Shown here piece after piece: positions 49,566 through 60,877 of a DNA stretch of 64,000 nt. The notes under the pieces were generated by a model. It had not been told where the DNA came from. It was given only the letters and a program-made list of their open reading frames with translations, and searched no databases. Where the stretch lies: contig NC_081815.1 in the NCBI RefSeq assembly GCF_030704535.1, positions 6,334,501 to 6,398,500 of the forward strand. The letters are read 5' to 3'. The position numbers and the translations under genes were made by a program. Each line of letters opens with the position of its first letter. Position 1 is the first letter of the stretch. Source of the stretch: Vitis vinifera (Eukaryota > Streptophyta > Magnoliopsida > Vitales > Vitaceae).

Positions 49566-50659
49566 ATGAAGACTTCTTTATCAATCTGTCTTCTTCTTCT
49601 TCTGTCCCTTATCCTTTCTCAAGTCCAAGGTATATATGCTAAATCCCTCTCCATCAGAATTAAGATTGATTCAGTGTTATTTCAGCATAATATCTGATTG
49701 GGTGTTGGTTTTGTGAAGGTATTCGCTTGGACAAAGGGTTTTCATCAGCTGGACATCAGAAAATCCAGGTGGGTGTCTCCCCCCTTTCATCTTTTTTGAA
49801 TATGTTTTCAAATCCTGTAACTGGGTTTCTTCATCTTTCTTCGAATTTTAATGAAGAACATGCTATTTAATGCTGCAGGTAGAGGAGGGTTCCCCAATCA
49901 AGATCACAAGTAATGGTGGACTAGTCGGAGAAGTTACTCTCTGCAGAGATGGGCACTGTTCATCAGGTACTATGAAGAGAAGATTCCCTAGAGTAGCCAA
50001 GAAAATACACCACTGGTTACCAAGGATTCATGAAGATTACTATGGACCTAGGACTCACAAGCCAAAGCATCATTAACTCATCTCTCTTTAATTTCTTCTT
50101 CTTTTTTTTCCTGACAAATATTAGAACCGTGTACTACAAAGCAATTTTATCTGCAAAGCTGCTCTCTAACTGTTCTAGAAGTTAGATTAGTAGAAGTGAC
50201 TTTTGTTTGAAGTTCTTGCCTTGCATTTAACCCATCAAGCCTCATGAAACATGTGAGAAAACTATATATTTGTTTTCAGGAAATATGTCTGAAATTCTAT
50301 CTATTGTTGCAGGAATTAATAGAAAACTTATGACCAAGACCACCTCTACTTCTTCTACTACTCCCACTACCAATTCAAAGGTTGGTTCTCCGTTTAGGCT
50401 TTAACTTGGTTTTTGTCATTAGGGTTTCAATGGAAACACACCCATATTTACGATTCAATGCTCCATGCATATACAGAATGTGAAGAATGGAGGCAAATCG
50501 GGGGACCAAGTACCCGGTAGGGAAGAAGAGAATTTCTATGTGAATGCATCGCCGGTTTCCGAGCACCCGGAGGCGGCGCCCGAGGGCTATCCGGACATTA
50601 TAGACATAGCTGGGATGGATTATTCTCCTGCAAGGAGAAAACCTCCAATACACAACTGA
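49566..50659 (+). CDS. RGF/GOLVEN/CLEL-type peptide precursor, spliced form (five exons)
   Basis: Exons 49566-49629, 49719-49768, 49879-49966, 50313-50380 and 50477-50659 join in phase to 150 residues. Residues 1-22 are a classic signal peptide (MKTS, Leu-rich core, SQVQG). The middle is variable and rich in Thr/Ser, then acidic. The last 13 residues, DYSPARRKPPIHN, end at the stop codon and fit the RGF/GLV/CLEL consensus: Asp-Tyr for tyrosine sulfation, the proline pair and terminal His-Asn. This family is secreted, sulfated and proteolytically released. It acts through RGI-type receptor kinases in root meristem maintenance, gravitropism and lateral root patterning. An alternative end, from reading through intron 3, is described separately. 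The donor of intron 3 (CAG/GTACTA) is weaker than the others, which would favour alternative processing. Confidence 0.82.
49879..50076 (+). CDS. Alternative 3' coding exon of the peptide gene (unspliced intron 3 form)
   Basis: If the donor at 49967 is not used, exon 3 stays open to a stop at 50076. Exons 49566-49629, 49719-49768 and 49879-50076 then give a 103-residue precursor with the same signal peptide and first half. The alternative tail is basic (MKRRFPRVAKKIHHWLPRI) and ends HE-DYYGPRTHKPKHH at the stop. The 13 terminal residues again have Asp-Tyr first, Pro at position 10 and His at 12-13, so this looks like a second RGF-like peptide. Which form is dominant cannot be read from sequence. 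Confidence 0.6.
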   Translation, partial: VEEGSPIKITSNGGLVGEVTLCRDGHCSSGTMKRRFPRVAKKIHHWLPRIHEDYYGPRTHKPKHH

Positions 50660-51939
50660 GTGTAGGGAAACAAGTAAAAGCTAGAAGTTTAGAAAAATAA
50701 AAAGGGGGAATGAACAGAAGTTGGACAGCATTACAGAAATGCTGCAGTTTTTTAGGGTTAGGAATGATTTTGTGCATATATTCTATTATTATTCTTATAC
50801 ATTTTGGTGATTGAGCCATGAGCACCTGGGGGCCTTTCCAGCCTCTGTAATCTTAATTTATCTTACATCGAAAATATCAAATAAAATCAGTTTAGTGTTA
50901 ATGCATTTAAAGTGCCTGTTTTCTCCAACATTTCTTAATTTTCCTTCTGCCTAGAAAACATGAGGGAGAAACCAATGCCACACCCTGAACTTCATGAACA
51001 GAATCAACTGCTGCCATGCACATGAGAAAATGCCAAAAAATAAAAAATTATCCAATGAATTTGCAGGATTCTTTTGTGTCTGGAAGCATTTTTTACTGAC
51101 AAATATCCTAAAGTACATAGAGGGATAGACCTAGGGCATCATCCTTTTTAGTCTTTTTGTAACTTAGAACTGGCAGAAGGCTCCTAACCCAGCAAATGAT
51201 GATATGAATTAATTAATCCGATATGATTGACAGATGTTTCTTATTCTTAAAGGATCAAGAAGGTGGAAAGTTAACACTGAAGTGGTACAAACATATGACA
51301 AGATAACAATTTTTCCAAGATTAAATTGTAAGTGGAGGAGGGACCCTAGAGGCTTCAGCTAGATTTGAAGAAAAGGGGAGATACCTTTAGGAGGTAGAAA
51401 GGAACTGGAAAGGTCTGTGTACAATGAAGAAGTAGGTGTAAGCTATAACATCATGTGACCAACCTATATCGTGTGTTTCTGGACCTTTGCCAAATGGTCC
51501 ACCATGGATTTTGGGATGGACCCACCATGTTTCACTTATTGATTGCACATATGAGAGGTCACTCTTTCATGTGGGGCTCCCATGCCCTGTGTTGGGTCAC
51601 GTATTTGTATGTTGCTTGAGGAGCTTGGATTGCGGTGGACCGTGGATTCAGAGGTTGCATTTAGGGCATGGTGTCTTCAGTCTTCACCCTCTTGACATTG
51701 GATAAGCCCCTTCTGCATGTACATGAAAACCCTAGACACAGTATTTTGGACAGTAGTCTGCAAATTACAATCAGGGTTATCTGTTCCACTTCCATCTGCA
51801 ATAACACATAACCACTGCCTTCATCATCATGTGCTCCAAAATTTGTTCATGGTGGCCTGTAAAAATCTATATATGGCAGGGAAAACACATTTTTTTTTCC
51901 CTGCTTTTTCCGTGGACCCATCCAAGAGTGCCTACTAAA
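50660..51939. other. 3' flank of the peptide gene, no gene supported
   Basis: The first 200-250 bases are probably the 3' untranslated region of the peptide gene. Short frames at 51487-51705 and 51717-51938 have no recognisable content. Confidence 0.5.
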
Positions 51940-52650
51940 TTAATTTAATAACTTAATATAATTTAATAATTTAATTTAAGTTGTTAAATAAATTAAACAT
52001 ATTTGATAAGATAACTTAATATCATAACTTAAAGTTAAATTAATTTTAAGTATTAATTTAAATAATTAAATTATTCTAAATTTTAAATTTCTTTTACCCA
52101 ATTTGCCCATATCTAAATGAGAGTAAATATTTTGTTATTATTTTATGAATCTAACCAATAGTTTTAGTGTAAATACTTAATGGACAAATTTATTACTTAA
52201 GATTATTAAAAGAAAATATTAATTAAAATTAACAAGAGTAAATAAAAATAAATATGTCAATTTGATAATATAAAAAAAATTAATAAAAAATTTAATTATA
52301 AAAAATATAATTAAATAAACCATACCCTTGCAAACTACATACCTTTCCCACTTCCCTAAACTAATTTTTGCACTATTTGCCCCTTCAACCGTTTAAGCGA
52401 CTCATCTGTGACACCTTCTCTTCTCCACTAGCATTTTTATAATTGAGTAGAACTTCTTCAACTTGTGTGATTGTGTGAATTGTTGGATGTACCATCTCAT
52501 CGGTTCTCTTATTCTCGTCTTTTTTAAGTCTACTAGGTTGCTTTCTAAACATAGGACGATTAAGAGGTACTAAGCTAATTTTTAACCATATTTGTTTTTT
52601 TTTTTATCATTCATTAGATGAATGATTGAGCCATTGGTGAATGATTGAAC
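51940..52650 (+). repeat. Diverged member of the 55.1/60.9-kb repeat family
   Basis: This block is colinear with 55080-56030. Shared landmarks occur in the same order: 'ctaaatttcttttacc', 'taatagttttaatat', 'ttaaaattaacaagagtaaa', 'cctaaactaatttttg', 'actagcattttataa', 'ttgttggatgtaccat' and 'gttctcttattctcg'. It has many substitutions and deletions relative to the two later copies, so it is an older relative. No open frame is conserved. Confidence 0.7.
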
Positions 52651-52895
52651 CGTGGGCTCATATGAATGTCTATTTGTGATAATAATTATTGATTGGAGTC
52701 AAAATATGTGTCATAATGACACATAAATACTATGATTTGTGTATCGTGAAAGTTTGAATCACTCGAACTTAATTTAAATTGATACTTAAACTATAAGCAT
52801 GAATCTAACTTTTATTTTGAATTTAATTTCAAATTTAAGAGATGAAAAAAAGTACTAAGTGTAAAAATCATTTTCAACCAAGATAGAAAAAATAG

Positions 52896-52897
<2 letters not shown>

Positions 52898-52943
<46 letters not shown>
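52898..52943. repeat. (AT)n microsatellite
   Basis: An uninterrupted dinucleotide run of about 46 bases. Confidence 0.9.
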
Positions 52944-52948
<5 letters not shown>

Positions 52949-54155
52949 GAGATTCAAGATTTGTAAAATATGAGAAGACCTAAGTAAGAACAAAATAAGT
53001 AAGTCATTGGCATGAATGTTATTAAGAGAGATTTAGAGAGCGTTGAACTATGAGGAAGAAGATTTGAAACAAATGCAATCAAACTTAAAATGGAATTTGA
53101 AACTTAAACTTAGCAACAATACATATCTTGACTCTAAAGTGAATTTAGAGCACTTTCCATTATCTTTTGGAGTCACGTTGTATATGATTTCAAATTTCAA
53201 GGAGTAAAAAATCTAGCGCTCCAAGTGGTTCATGATTTTGAATTGAAATAAGGAGGATATAAGCAATTGAAGAGATCTGTGTAAAGAAAAATCAAAGAAA
53301 TATCAGTTTCGTATAATCATGCAAATTTTCACATAAACGTGTGAAATGGATCAAATAGCTAAATTATACAAGAAATGAGAAACTTATATGAATTAATTTC
53401 GTATGAACATGTTAATTTTTACACGACCTTGCAAAACTTAAATAAATATAAAAGTATGTATTTTAATTGATTTGTGATATTAAGAGTTGAAAACTCTTAA
53501 AACATTAAAATACAGAATTTTGATAATTGGTATATCAAAATATATTAGAATCCTAACTTACTAAATAAAATTATCTTTCATTTTGAAAAACAAAAATAAC
53601 AAAAAGAACTGCGGTTAATAACAAGTTAACAATTATTGAAATATAAACTAGTTTAAAATTTTTGTTCCTACTTATGGATTGAGAGATTTTGTATCTTTAA
53701 TACAAGAAATATATTTAAAAAATGTAGAAATTTTGTACTCTTCTTCTTTCGGGAGTTGAGTTGTCCAACGAGTAAATTTAATTAATCAAGTTACAAGTAA
53801 ATTGAATTAAGTGATTCATATTTGAGTCAAGACAAAGTCATTGGTAAATGACAAAAGAGTCAACTCATATCTTAAACTTATCGCAATCAAAACTAAAATA
53901 GATACGAGTTGATCAACTTATACTGACATTAGCAGATGTTTCAAACCCACGAAGCACTTCAATGAAATTTTTAAAGGTTATTTGATTAAAAGGGTTAGTG
54001 AAAACCCAATTTTTAAAATTTAATCCTCTATCTTTTCTCTTTTTTTTTATAACAAAAATATCCTTATTATTTTCTTGTAAAAATAATGTTTTATTTGAAA
54101 ATCTACATATAAATACTTAAAATGGTAAAAGACATTTATGTCAAAAATGAGTTCT

Positions 54156-54158
<3 letters not shown>

Positions 54159-54196
<38 letters not shown>
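54159..54196. repeat. (AT)n microsatellite
   Basis: An uninterrupted dinucleotide run of about 38 bases. Confidence 0.9.
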
Positions 54197-54200
<4 letters not shown>

Positions 54201-57200
54201 AATGTTAAATTTACAATTTGAGGATTATTTTATCAATTTTAATCAAATATTTCAATTTTTAAGTCTCAAATGGTATTCCATTTTCAACTTTCTTTTTCTT
54301 TCGTGCTTTTTCCGTGGAAGTCAAATTGGGCTGCAATGGATCAGGCTTTGTAAATAAAAATCCAAAGTTAATCAATCAGGGATTTGTTCTTGTTGGTCTT
54401 GGAAAAGGGCATGGGTCGACCTTTCACGGCCCATGTGATCCATTATCCTCCACTGCCCATTGGTCCCCCAGCCCACTAAAAGTATTAGCTGAACAACATT
54501 TAATAATTTAGGGTATTTATAGAAGGATAAAATAATGTCATGTATAGTATAGACCCCACATAAAAACAAGACAAAGACAAGATAAATTATCTTTCATTTA
54601 AATAAAATATATATAAATTCTTATATTAAAATATAATTATTAAAATAAATAAAAATAATAATAAAATTGACAGTTAAGAAATAAATTATATTAAACATTA
54701 TTTATAAAGATTAATTTCATTTAGACCCTAAAATTTGGTGTAAATACACTTAAACATCATTGATTTTAAATTTCGTCAATTAACACCCCTATAAATTTAT
54801 TTTGTTAAAATAAGTCATGTCAAGATTCAAATCATACAAAATCTCAAATTAAAACAAGATCAAGTCAATGCTCAAATTAAGTTTAAGAATTTATTTAATA
54901 GTCATTTTAAAAAGTATTTTTAATACTTAAATTTTTTTTACCCAAAGAGTTGTTTTTAATTGGTAAAAAGGTTAAAAACATTTTTTTTTTTAAATAATTG
55001 TCAAACAAACTTTTAAGTCATTGAGACCAAGTTATCTTAAACCCTCAATCACAAAGTAAAGATATTCTTCAAGAAAATTTTAATTCAAATTATAATTTAA
55101 TTTTATTCATTGAGTAGATTAAATATTTTGATAAATAATTTACTATTACATCTTAAAGAATAAAATAAATTTAATTTTTAAATGAAAATAATTAACTTAT
55201 TATAATTTCTAAATTTCTTTTACCTTATTTATCCATATTTACCGAAGTTCTTTTACATTTATGACTCCACATCTACTCAATTTTTTTAGTAAATATTTTA
55301 TTATTTCATGCAACTAACTAATAGTTTTAATATGAATTTATTATTTAAAATTCTTGAAAATAAATATGAGTTAAAATTAACAAGAGTAAATGAGGATAAT
55401 TATATCAATTTGATGATTCAAGCAAAAAAAAAAAAAAAAAAAAGTTCAACTTACCAAGCAATTAACCTTAATATTTAAAGTAAAAATCAAGTAACAAGTT
55501 CAAATCGACAATTCAATAATGATTTAATTTAAAAACAACTTAAGTCATTGAAGTAAAAAAATTGGATTAAATGGACCATATTCCCTCTAATTATAAACCT
55601 TTCCCACCTTGACCCTAAACTAATTTTTGAATCAATTACTCCCCTCAATTCTTTAATTGACTCGTCTATTTAGTTGTCATCCATTCCTAATGACAAACCC
55701 TTTCATTACTTATATGAAATGTACCTTTAATTTTTTAGTGTTTTGTTGCCCTTGACTAATTTGGTGAGAAATTAACACAAATTTCCTCCTAAAGCTACAA
55801 TTACTCATATACATCTTCTCTCAACTTCATCATCACTTCCCTACTAGCATTTTATAACCATATGGAACTTCTTTAACTTGTGTGGATTGTTGGATGTACC
55901 ATTTGATCAAGTTCTCTTATTCTCGCACTCTTAAACTTGCTAGATTATTGTTTAAACATAAAATGAGTAAAATGTATTGAGTCAATTTTTAACTTTTACT
56001 TCTTTTTTTTTTTTTTATCATAAATGAGGTGAATGATTGAGATGTAAACCCATGTGAATATATTAATCATAATTTCTTGTTCAATCTTGCACTTTTATTA
56101 AAATGCACTTTATGCACACATGTGATTAAATCTCTAATTTCTCTCAAACCTTTGTACTAATAAAAACTTTGAGCTCAAGCGAAGACCATTTGAATCTATA
56201 GGAAAATATCGACTCCCTTATAACTTAGTTTTGAAGTTCATTTAACATTCTATTAAAAAAAGTCAATTGCACTCCAATATCCTAAATCATTACATAGAGA
56301 CAAGAATTAATCAAATCCAATTTAATTCATTCTTTCGGTCCAAGACCTACTATCTACTACATGTTAACTCTCTATAAATTGATGTTTATAATCTAATGAT
56401 GTAGATAATATTATCTTTTCAAGATTACCTCTACAATCATTGAATCTCAAATCCTCTTAATACGTGATTAATTGATATACTCTAATCCACAAAAGACATA
56501 TGTCCAATTCCACTTAAGAAATTACTAAAACACCATAGATTTCGTAATCACAAGTCCTTAGGATCACTTAAGGGGATATACTATCTCAAACCTATGAAAT
56601 ACCACAGTGTCTATCTTGAGAATACTTATTGTCACCTACCTTAAACAACAATAGTTCAATCTATAGGGAATATATGATTACCTCAGGGTCTCACCCATAG
56701 ATTAAAGTCATTGAAAACCTCGAAACGAGTTCAATATTCTTTCAAAATTAAGAGTTCATATAACATAGTAGCTTGATGAATCGTGAATACCTAATAGCTA
56801 AATCACGATTCATCATAGGCTTTATCCAATGTGTAATCATACATACTAATGCACTCACCATGAGAAAATCATTTCAATGACCAAGACAAGTTATTTCATC
56901 AAATGAAAAGTCAATATTCTAACGTTTTTACATTATGTCTTACTTTTAAAGGTTCTATTCCAATAACTTTGCACATACAAAATTATTTTTTCTACCTTAA
57001 GGAAGGGCTTCTAATATTTTATGCTTTAAAATATGACCAAGATACAAAAGGACATGGCTACATTTTTTTGGTATAATCTTACTTTAAAACTTTGGTTCGC
57101 TATTTGAGGTAATGTTACTGCTACTCTGAAGCATTGAACATGTCAAAATAAATTCTTCTTTTTTTTTTTAATTTTATTTTTTATAACATGGGCTTTGGAT

Positions 57201-57673
57201 AATGAGGTCTCCACTGGAAATAATGTTGTAGTTTGACCTTTATTAGGATCTTGGAACACAAGGCCCATGCTCCATTATCAATCGACAACATCGACAAAGC
57301 ACTTGGAATATCTCCTTAATGATAACATGCTGGAAATAGAACATCAACATGTATAGTCAAGCTCTCGACTAATAATGACTCCATACATGGTTTTCAGAGA
57401 TTGAGGAGGGGGATAGCACTTGGTGGGGACCAGCAGCCGATGGAAAATTCTTACTTGTTGTGCTTACCAAAGCAAGAGTCCCAAAAAGTAAAATAATAAA
57501 ACAAAAGAATTTTGTTTTATTGATTATACCATGACAATATTGGGACACTAGAGCAATACCACACTAGATATTGGAACAGAGGTATTTTCAATTGGTTTTT
57601 CATTGACTATTCACACATTCTTATTATTAGGAAACCTAGATTGCTTCGTTTCTTGGCTTCGAATCACATAGGG

Positions 57674-58533
57674 TGTAACACCCCAAAATTTACTTTAGGG
57701 ACAAAATAGTAAATTACAAGTAATTAATTAATTAATTAATTAAACTCATTAAGGGTGAAAGAATCATTTTACAATTAATAATCCTAGGTATAAATTAGAT
57801 TTTCCTTTTGCTTTCTTTATTCAAAAAACCCTATCAACCAAAATTATAGAATTGGCGATCATAGAGCTTAAGGGTTAGAGGTTTAGTTTGAAGTTCAGGA
57901 TTTTCCAAGTAAGATTCTAACCCTAAATTTATATATTATATTCGTTAGTTAGTTCTGAACACACTAAATATTCTTTAAAAAAAATTTAATTTAGATTAGA
58001 GTTAGTTTTTTTTTTTTAATTCATTTTAATATCAAAATATTGAAAATTTAAGATTATGCGTTAATTCATTATTGGAATTTGGGAAATCTTAAGTTTGTAG
58101 ATAAATAAATAAATAAAAATCTTTGGAAGATTTCGATTTAGGATAGGGTTAATCTATTTAAAATTTTTAGGTCAAAATATTGAAATTATGAATATACGTT
58201 GTTTCATTGATAAAAATAGGGAAATTCAAAATTTCTTAGATGAATATATCTAAGTAATGAAATTTAAAAAATTAAATGAGTAAATAAATATATGATTATA
58301 TGTGGCTTAAGGGATTGGAAAATATTAGCAGGAAAAAATTATAAGATTTCAATGTATTGGGTGATTTCTAAAAGTGTAAAATAATAATAAACAGATTTTG
58401 AGACAGTGTACACAATGGCCATAAATAAATAAATTATATATATATAAAAGAATAATGCGTGCGTGTGGAAGAATGAAGAATTATGAAAATAATAATATTA
58501 ATAATAATAAAGAGGCATGCACATGGAGTGGGT

Positions 58534-58590
<57 letters not shown>

Positions 58591-60217
58591 ATAATGCGTG
58601 CGTGTGGAAGAATGAAGAATTATGAAAATAATAATATTAATAATAATAAAGAGGCATGCACATGGAGTGGGTGAGTGAGTGAATGATATATACATATTTA
58701 TTTATATTACATTGGTAGTTGTGTGAGTGTTATGGTAGTTGTGTTTAGAAAATATGAAAGTGGTAGAATAAACTGTGTATAAATAAATAAGGTGAAGTAC
58801 AAATTAGTTAAATTTGTAATATTATAATTATATTAATGATAAATATTAAGTTAATAAGTAGCATAAAATTTAATTAGTGAAATAAATTTTAGTTTAATTA
58901 AATTATGTTGTGTTCCAATAAATAAATTGAAAATACAATTTAAGTTTTATATGAATTAGAAATTTATTAATTTTTCTAAAATAGGAATAGATTAAATTGT
59001 CTTTCATAATTAAAAACACTAATTTGAATACATAAAATTTTAGGATTATCAAACCTATAATTTTAGATAAATAGTAATGGTTATTTCTCTTATACTTTGT
59101 TAAGTGAAGAGTGGATTTTCATAATTATTTTTCTCCAAAGTTTTTGAAGACTTCTTTTGAGGTAAGGGAAATTAATACAAATTTTGCACAAAAAAATAAT
59201 AATTATATATATATGTTGTTTGAAATGTGTAATTGTTAATTTTGCTTTTAAGCGTGGATCAAATATATTTTTGTATGGAAAAATATGTTATAACATTTTT
59301 TTTTGTTTATATCGAAATACTTGGGGATTTTTTGCTTTTGTAAGTTGTAATAAATAAAATGAAGAATTTGACTCTGGTTTGTTTAGCCCTTGTCATCGAG
59401 ATATAATAGTTGACTTTTTTTTTGGCTTTGTCAATGAGATATAATAGTTGACCTTTACATTTTCATGATAGGAAATGTAATTGATTTGAATCCCAGCCTC
59501 TAGAGGTTTGGTTAGAGGTTACTAGTACTAGTAGTGTTTGGTTACGTTTACCTTAAAAGGAATATTTGAGGCTAACCACCTATTTGTAAAGTCCCACTTA
59601 AATGGGTATTATTTGCTATTTGATAACTAGAGTGAAAACAATTGAAATGAATTTGATTTGAAATGGATATGAAATGATTTATATATATATGAAAATGTTT
59701 GTGGAATTGTTTAAATGCATTAGCATATTTAATTCAAAAGTTTTATAAATAGAGTATACGTTATATCTCTTATTTGTAAGTATAATTGAAAACATTTAAT
59801 CCATGAAACTGTGTTAATATTCCTTATTGGGCTTTGAGTTCATCCCCCATTTGTTGATAACTTTTCAAGTACCCTCAGTTCGGGTGAGAAGTAATGGTTA
59901 GGAGGGGAAATTGGTTTGTTAGGACTTTTGTCAAAACTCTCTTTATTTTGAACATTGTTTAGATGTTAAAATTTATTTTCTATTAGAATTATTTGAGTTT
60001 GGAGTTATTTGGACAACAACACTTGGTTTGATGTGTTAGTTTCAAAAATTGTTAAATGGAGATTTTAGAATTTTTGTTCTACTACTTTGAACAAGAATTT
60101 GATAATTGGTAATTTTCCAGTTACAATACGAATGTTTGTGTCATTTCCACTTTGAGTCTTTGGGCTTGAGGTATGAAATGACCATTATGCCCTTAGAGTG
60201 GGTTTTGGGGCGTGACA
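57674..60217 (+). mobile_element. Solo LTR, Gypsy-like (2.54 kb)
   Basis: It begins TGTAACACCCCAAAATTTAC and ends GGTTTTGGGGCGTGACA, the characteristic TG..CA ends of a plant Gypsy-type LTR family. An exact 5-bp duplication TAGGG flanks it (57669-57673 and 60218-60222). There is no internal domain or second LTR between the duplications, so it is a solo LTR left by recombination. It includes a (TA)n microsatellite and a duplicated 91-bp segment. Assignment to Gypsy rests on the end motifs and length only. Confidence 0.8.
58446..58675 (+). repeat. 91-bp direct duplication flanking a (TA)n microsatellite
   Basis: 58446-58536 and 58585-58675 are the same 91-bp segment (starting AAAAGAATAATGCGTGCGTG and ending GGAGTGGGTGAG), separated by a (AT)n run of about 48 bp. 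The same AT motif precedes copy 1, so the unit probably arose by unequal exchange or slippage anchored in the microsatellite. Confidence 0.85.
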
Positions 60218-60222
60218 TAGGG

Positions 60223-60877
60223 TGCATGTATCCTGTCCTAGGATTCTCTATATCTATGGCAATGGAAAAATATGGCATCTAAAACCAATAATGAACATAA
60301 ATCTAGAAATAGAAACTCAAACCCATGATCTGGATGTTCCCAAATTGAATATATTCAATGAAAATGTCGAAACCACAATAGTCGCAATAAAACTCATTTA
60401 TCCAAAGGTCTTCCACTCGATCACTCGCTTCATTAATCCTAGCAAGATAGAAAAGTGGACTTCTGTTGAGGATGACTAAGGTTTTCTCTCACTCGTTCTG
60501 GAAAATGATGATGAAAGTGTCAAAGGCCTAAACCCTAAACCCTTATAGAGGTTTATATATGGCTTCTTGTAGGCCTAAGTAACTTGAGCCTAAACTAGGC
60601 TTGTGTCACATAATCTAACCTACTTAGGTCCTAATTAATTAATTATTTTTAATGGATTTTAATAAATTAATTAGCCTAAATCATCGATCTAGAAAGACCA
60701 TTCATAAGATCTAGTATAACTTTGCATTCTTACTAAAGTGTTTTTATGCAACGTATGAAACTACAAATCGAAATCTCTCAAATAAAATGTATCGCCATGA
60801 ACTAGTAGCTCAAGTGGGAGCCACTGGGACTCATAGAAACATACTAGCTCCTCAAAATCCACTGGGCCACTAGGACT
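60223..60877. other. End of tandem unit 1, no supported gene
   Basis: Sequence between the solo LTR and the tandem junction. The 85-codon plus frame at 60222-60479 has ordinary amino-acid content but no family resemblance and no neighbouring exons, so I treat it as repeat DNA. Confidence 0.45.

Larger units (their letters stand above)
52651..55107. other. AT-rich repeat-type DNA, no supported gene
   Basis: It contains two (AT)n microsatellites (52898-52943 and 54159-54196) and otherwise unclassified AT-rich DNA. The 65-codon frames at 54314-54569 have no recognisable content. Confidence 0.5.
55108..60877 (+). repeat. Unit 1 of a 5.77-kb tandem duplication
   Basis: The sequence from 'cattgagtagattaaat' at 55108 onward reappears from 60878. 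Similarity is high and colinear for at least 3.1 kb, until the window ends. Unit length is about 5770 bp, with small indels (the offset is 5770 at the left end and 5758 at the LTR). The unit contains a complete LTR insertion with its target duplication. No gene is present in it. Confidence 0.85.

Noticed and set aside
58483-58695. Open frames with Ile/Tyr repeats on both strands
   Set aside because: Translation of the (TA)n microsatellite inside the solo LTR.
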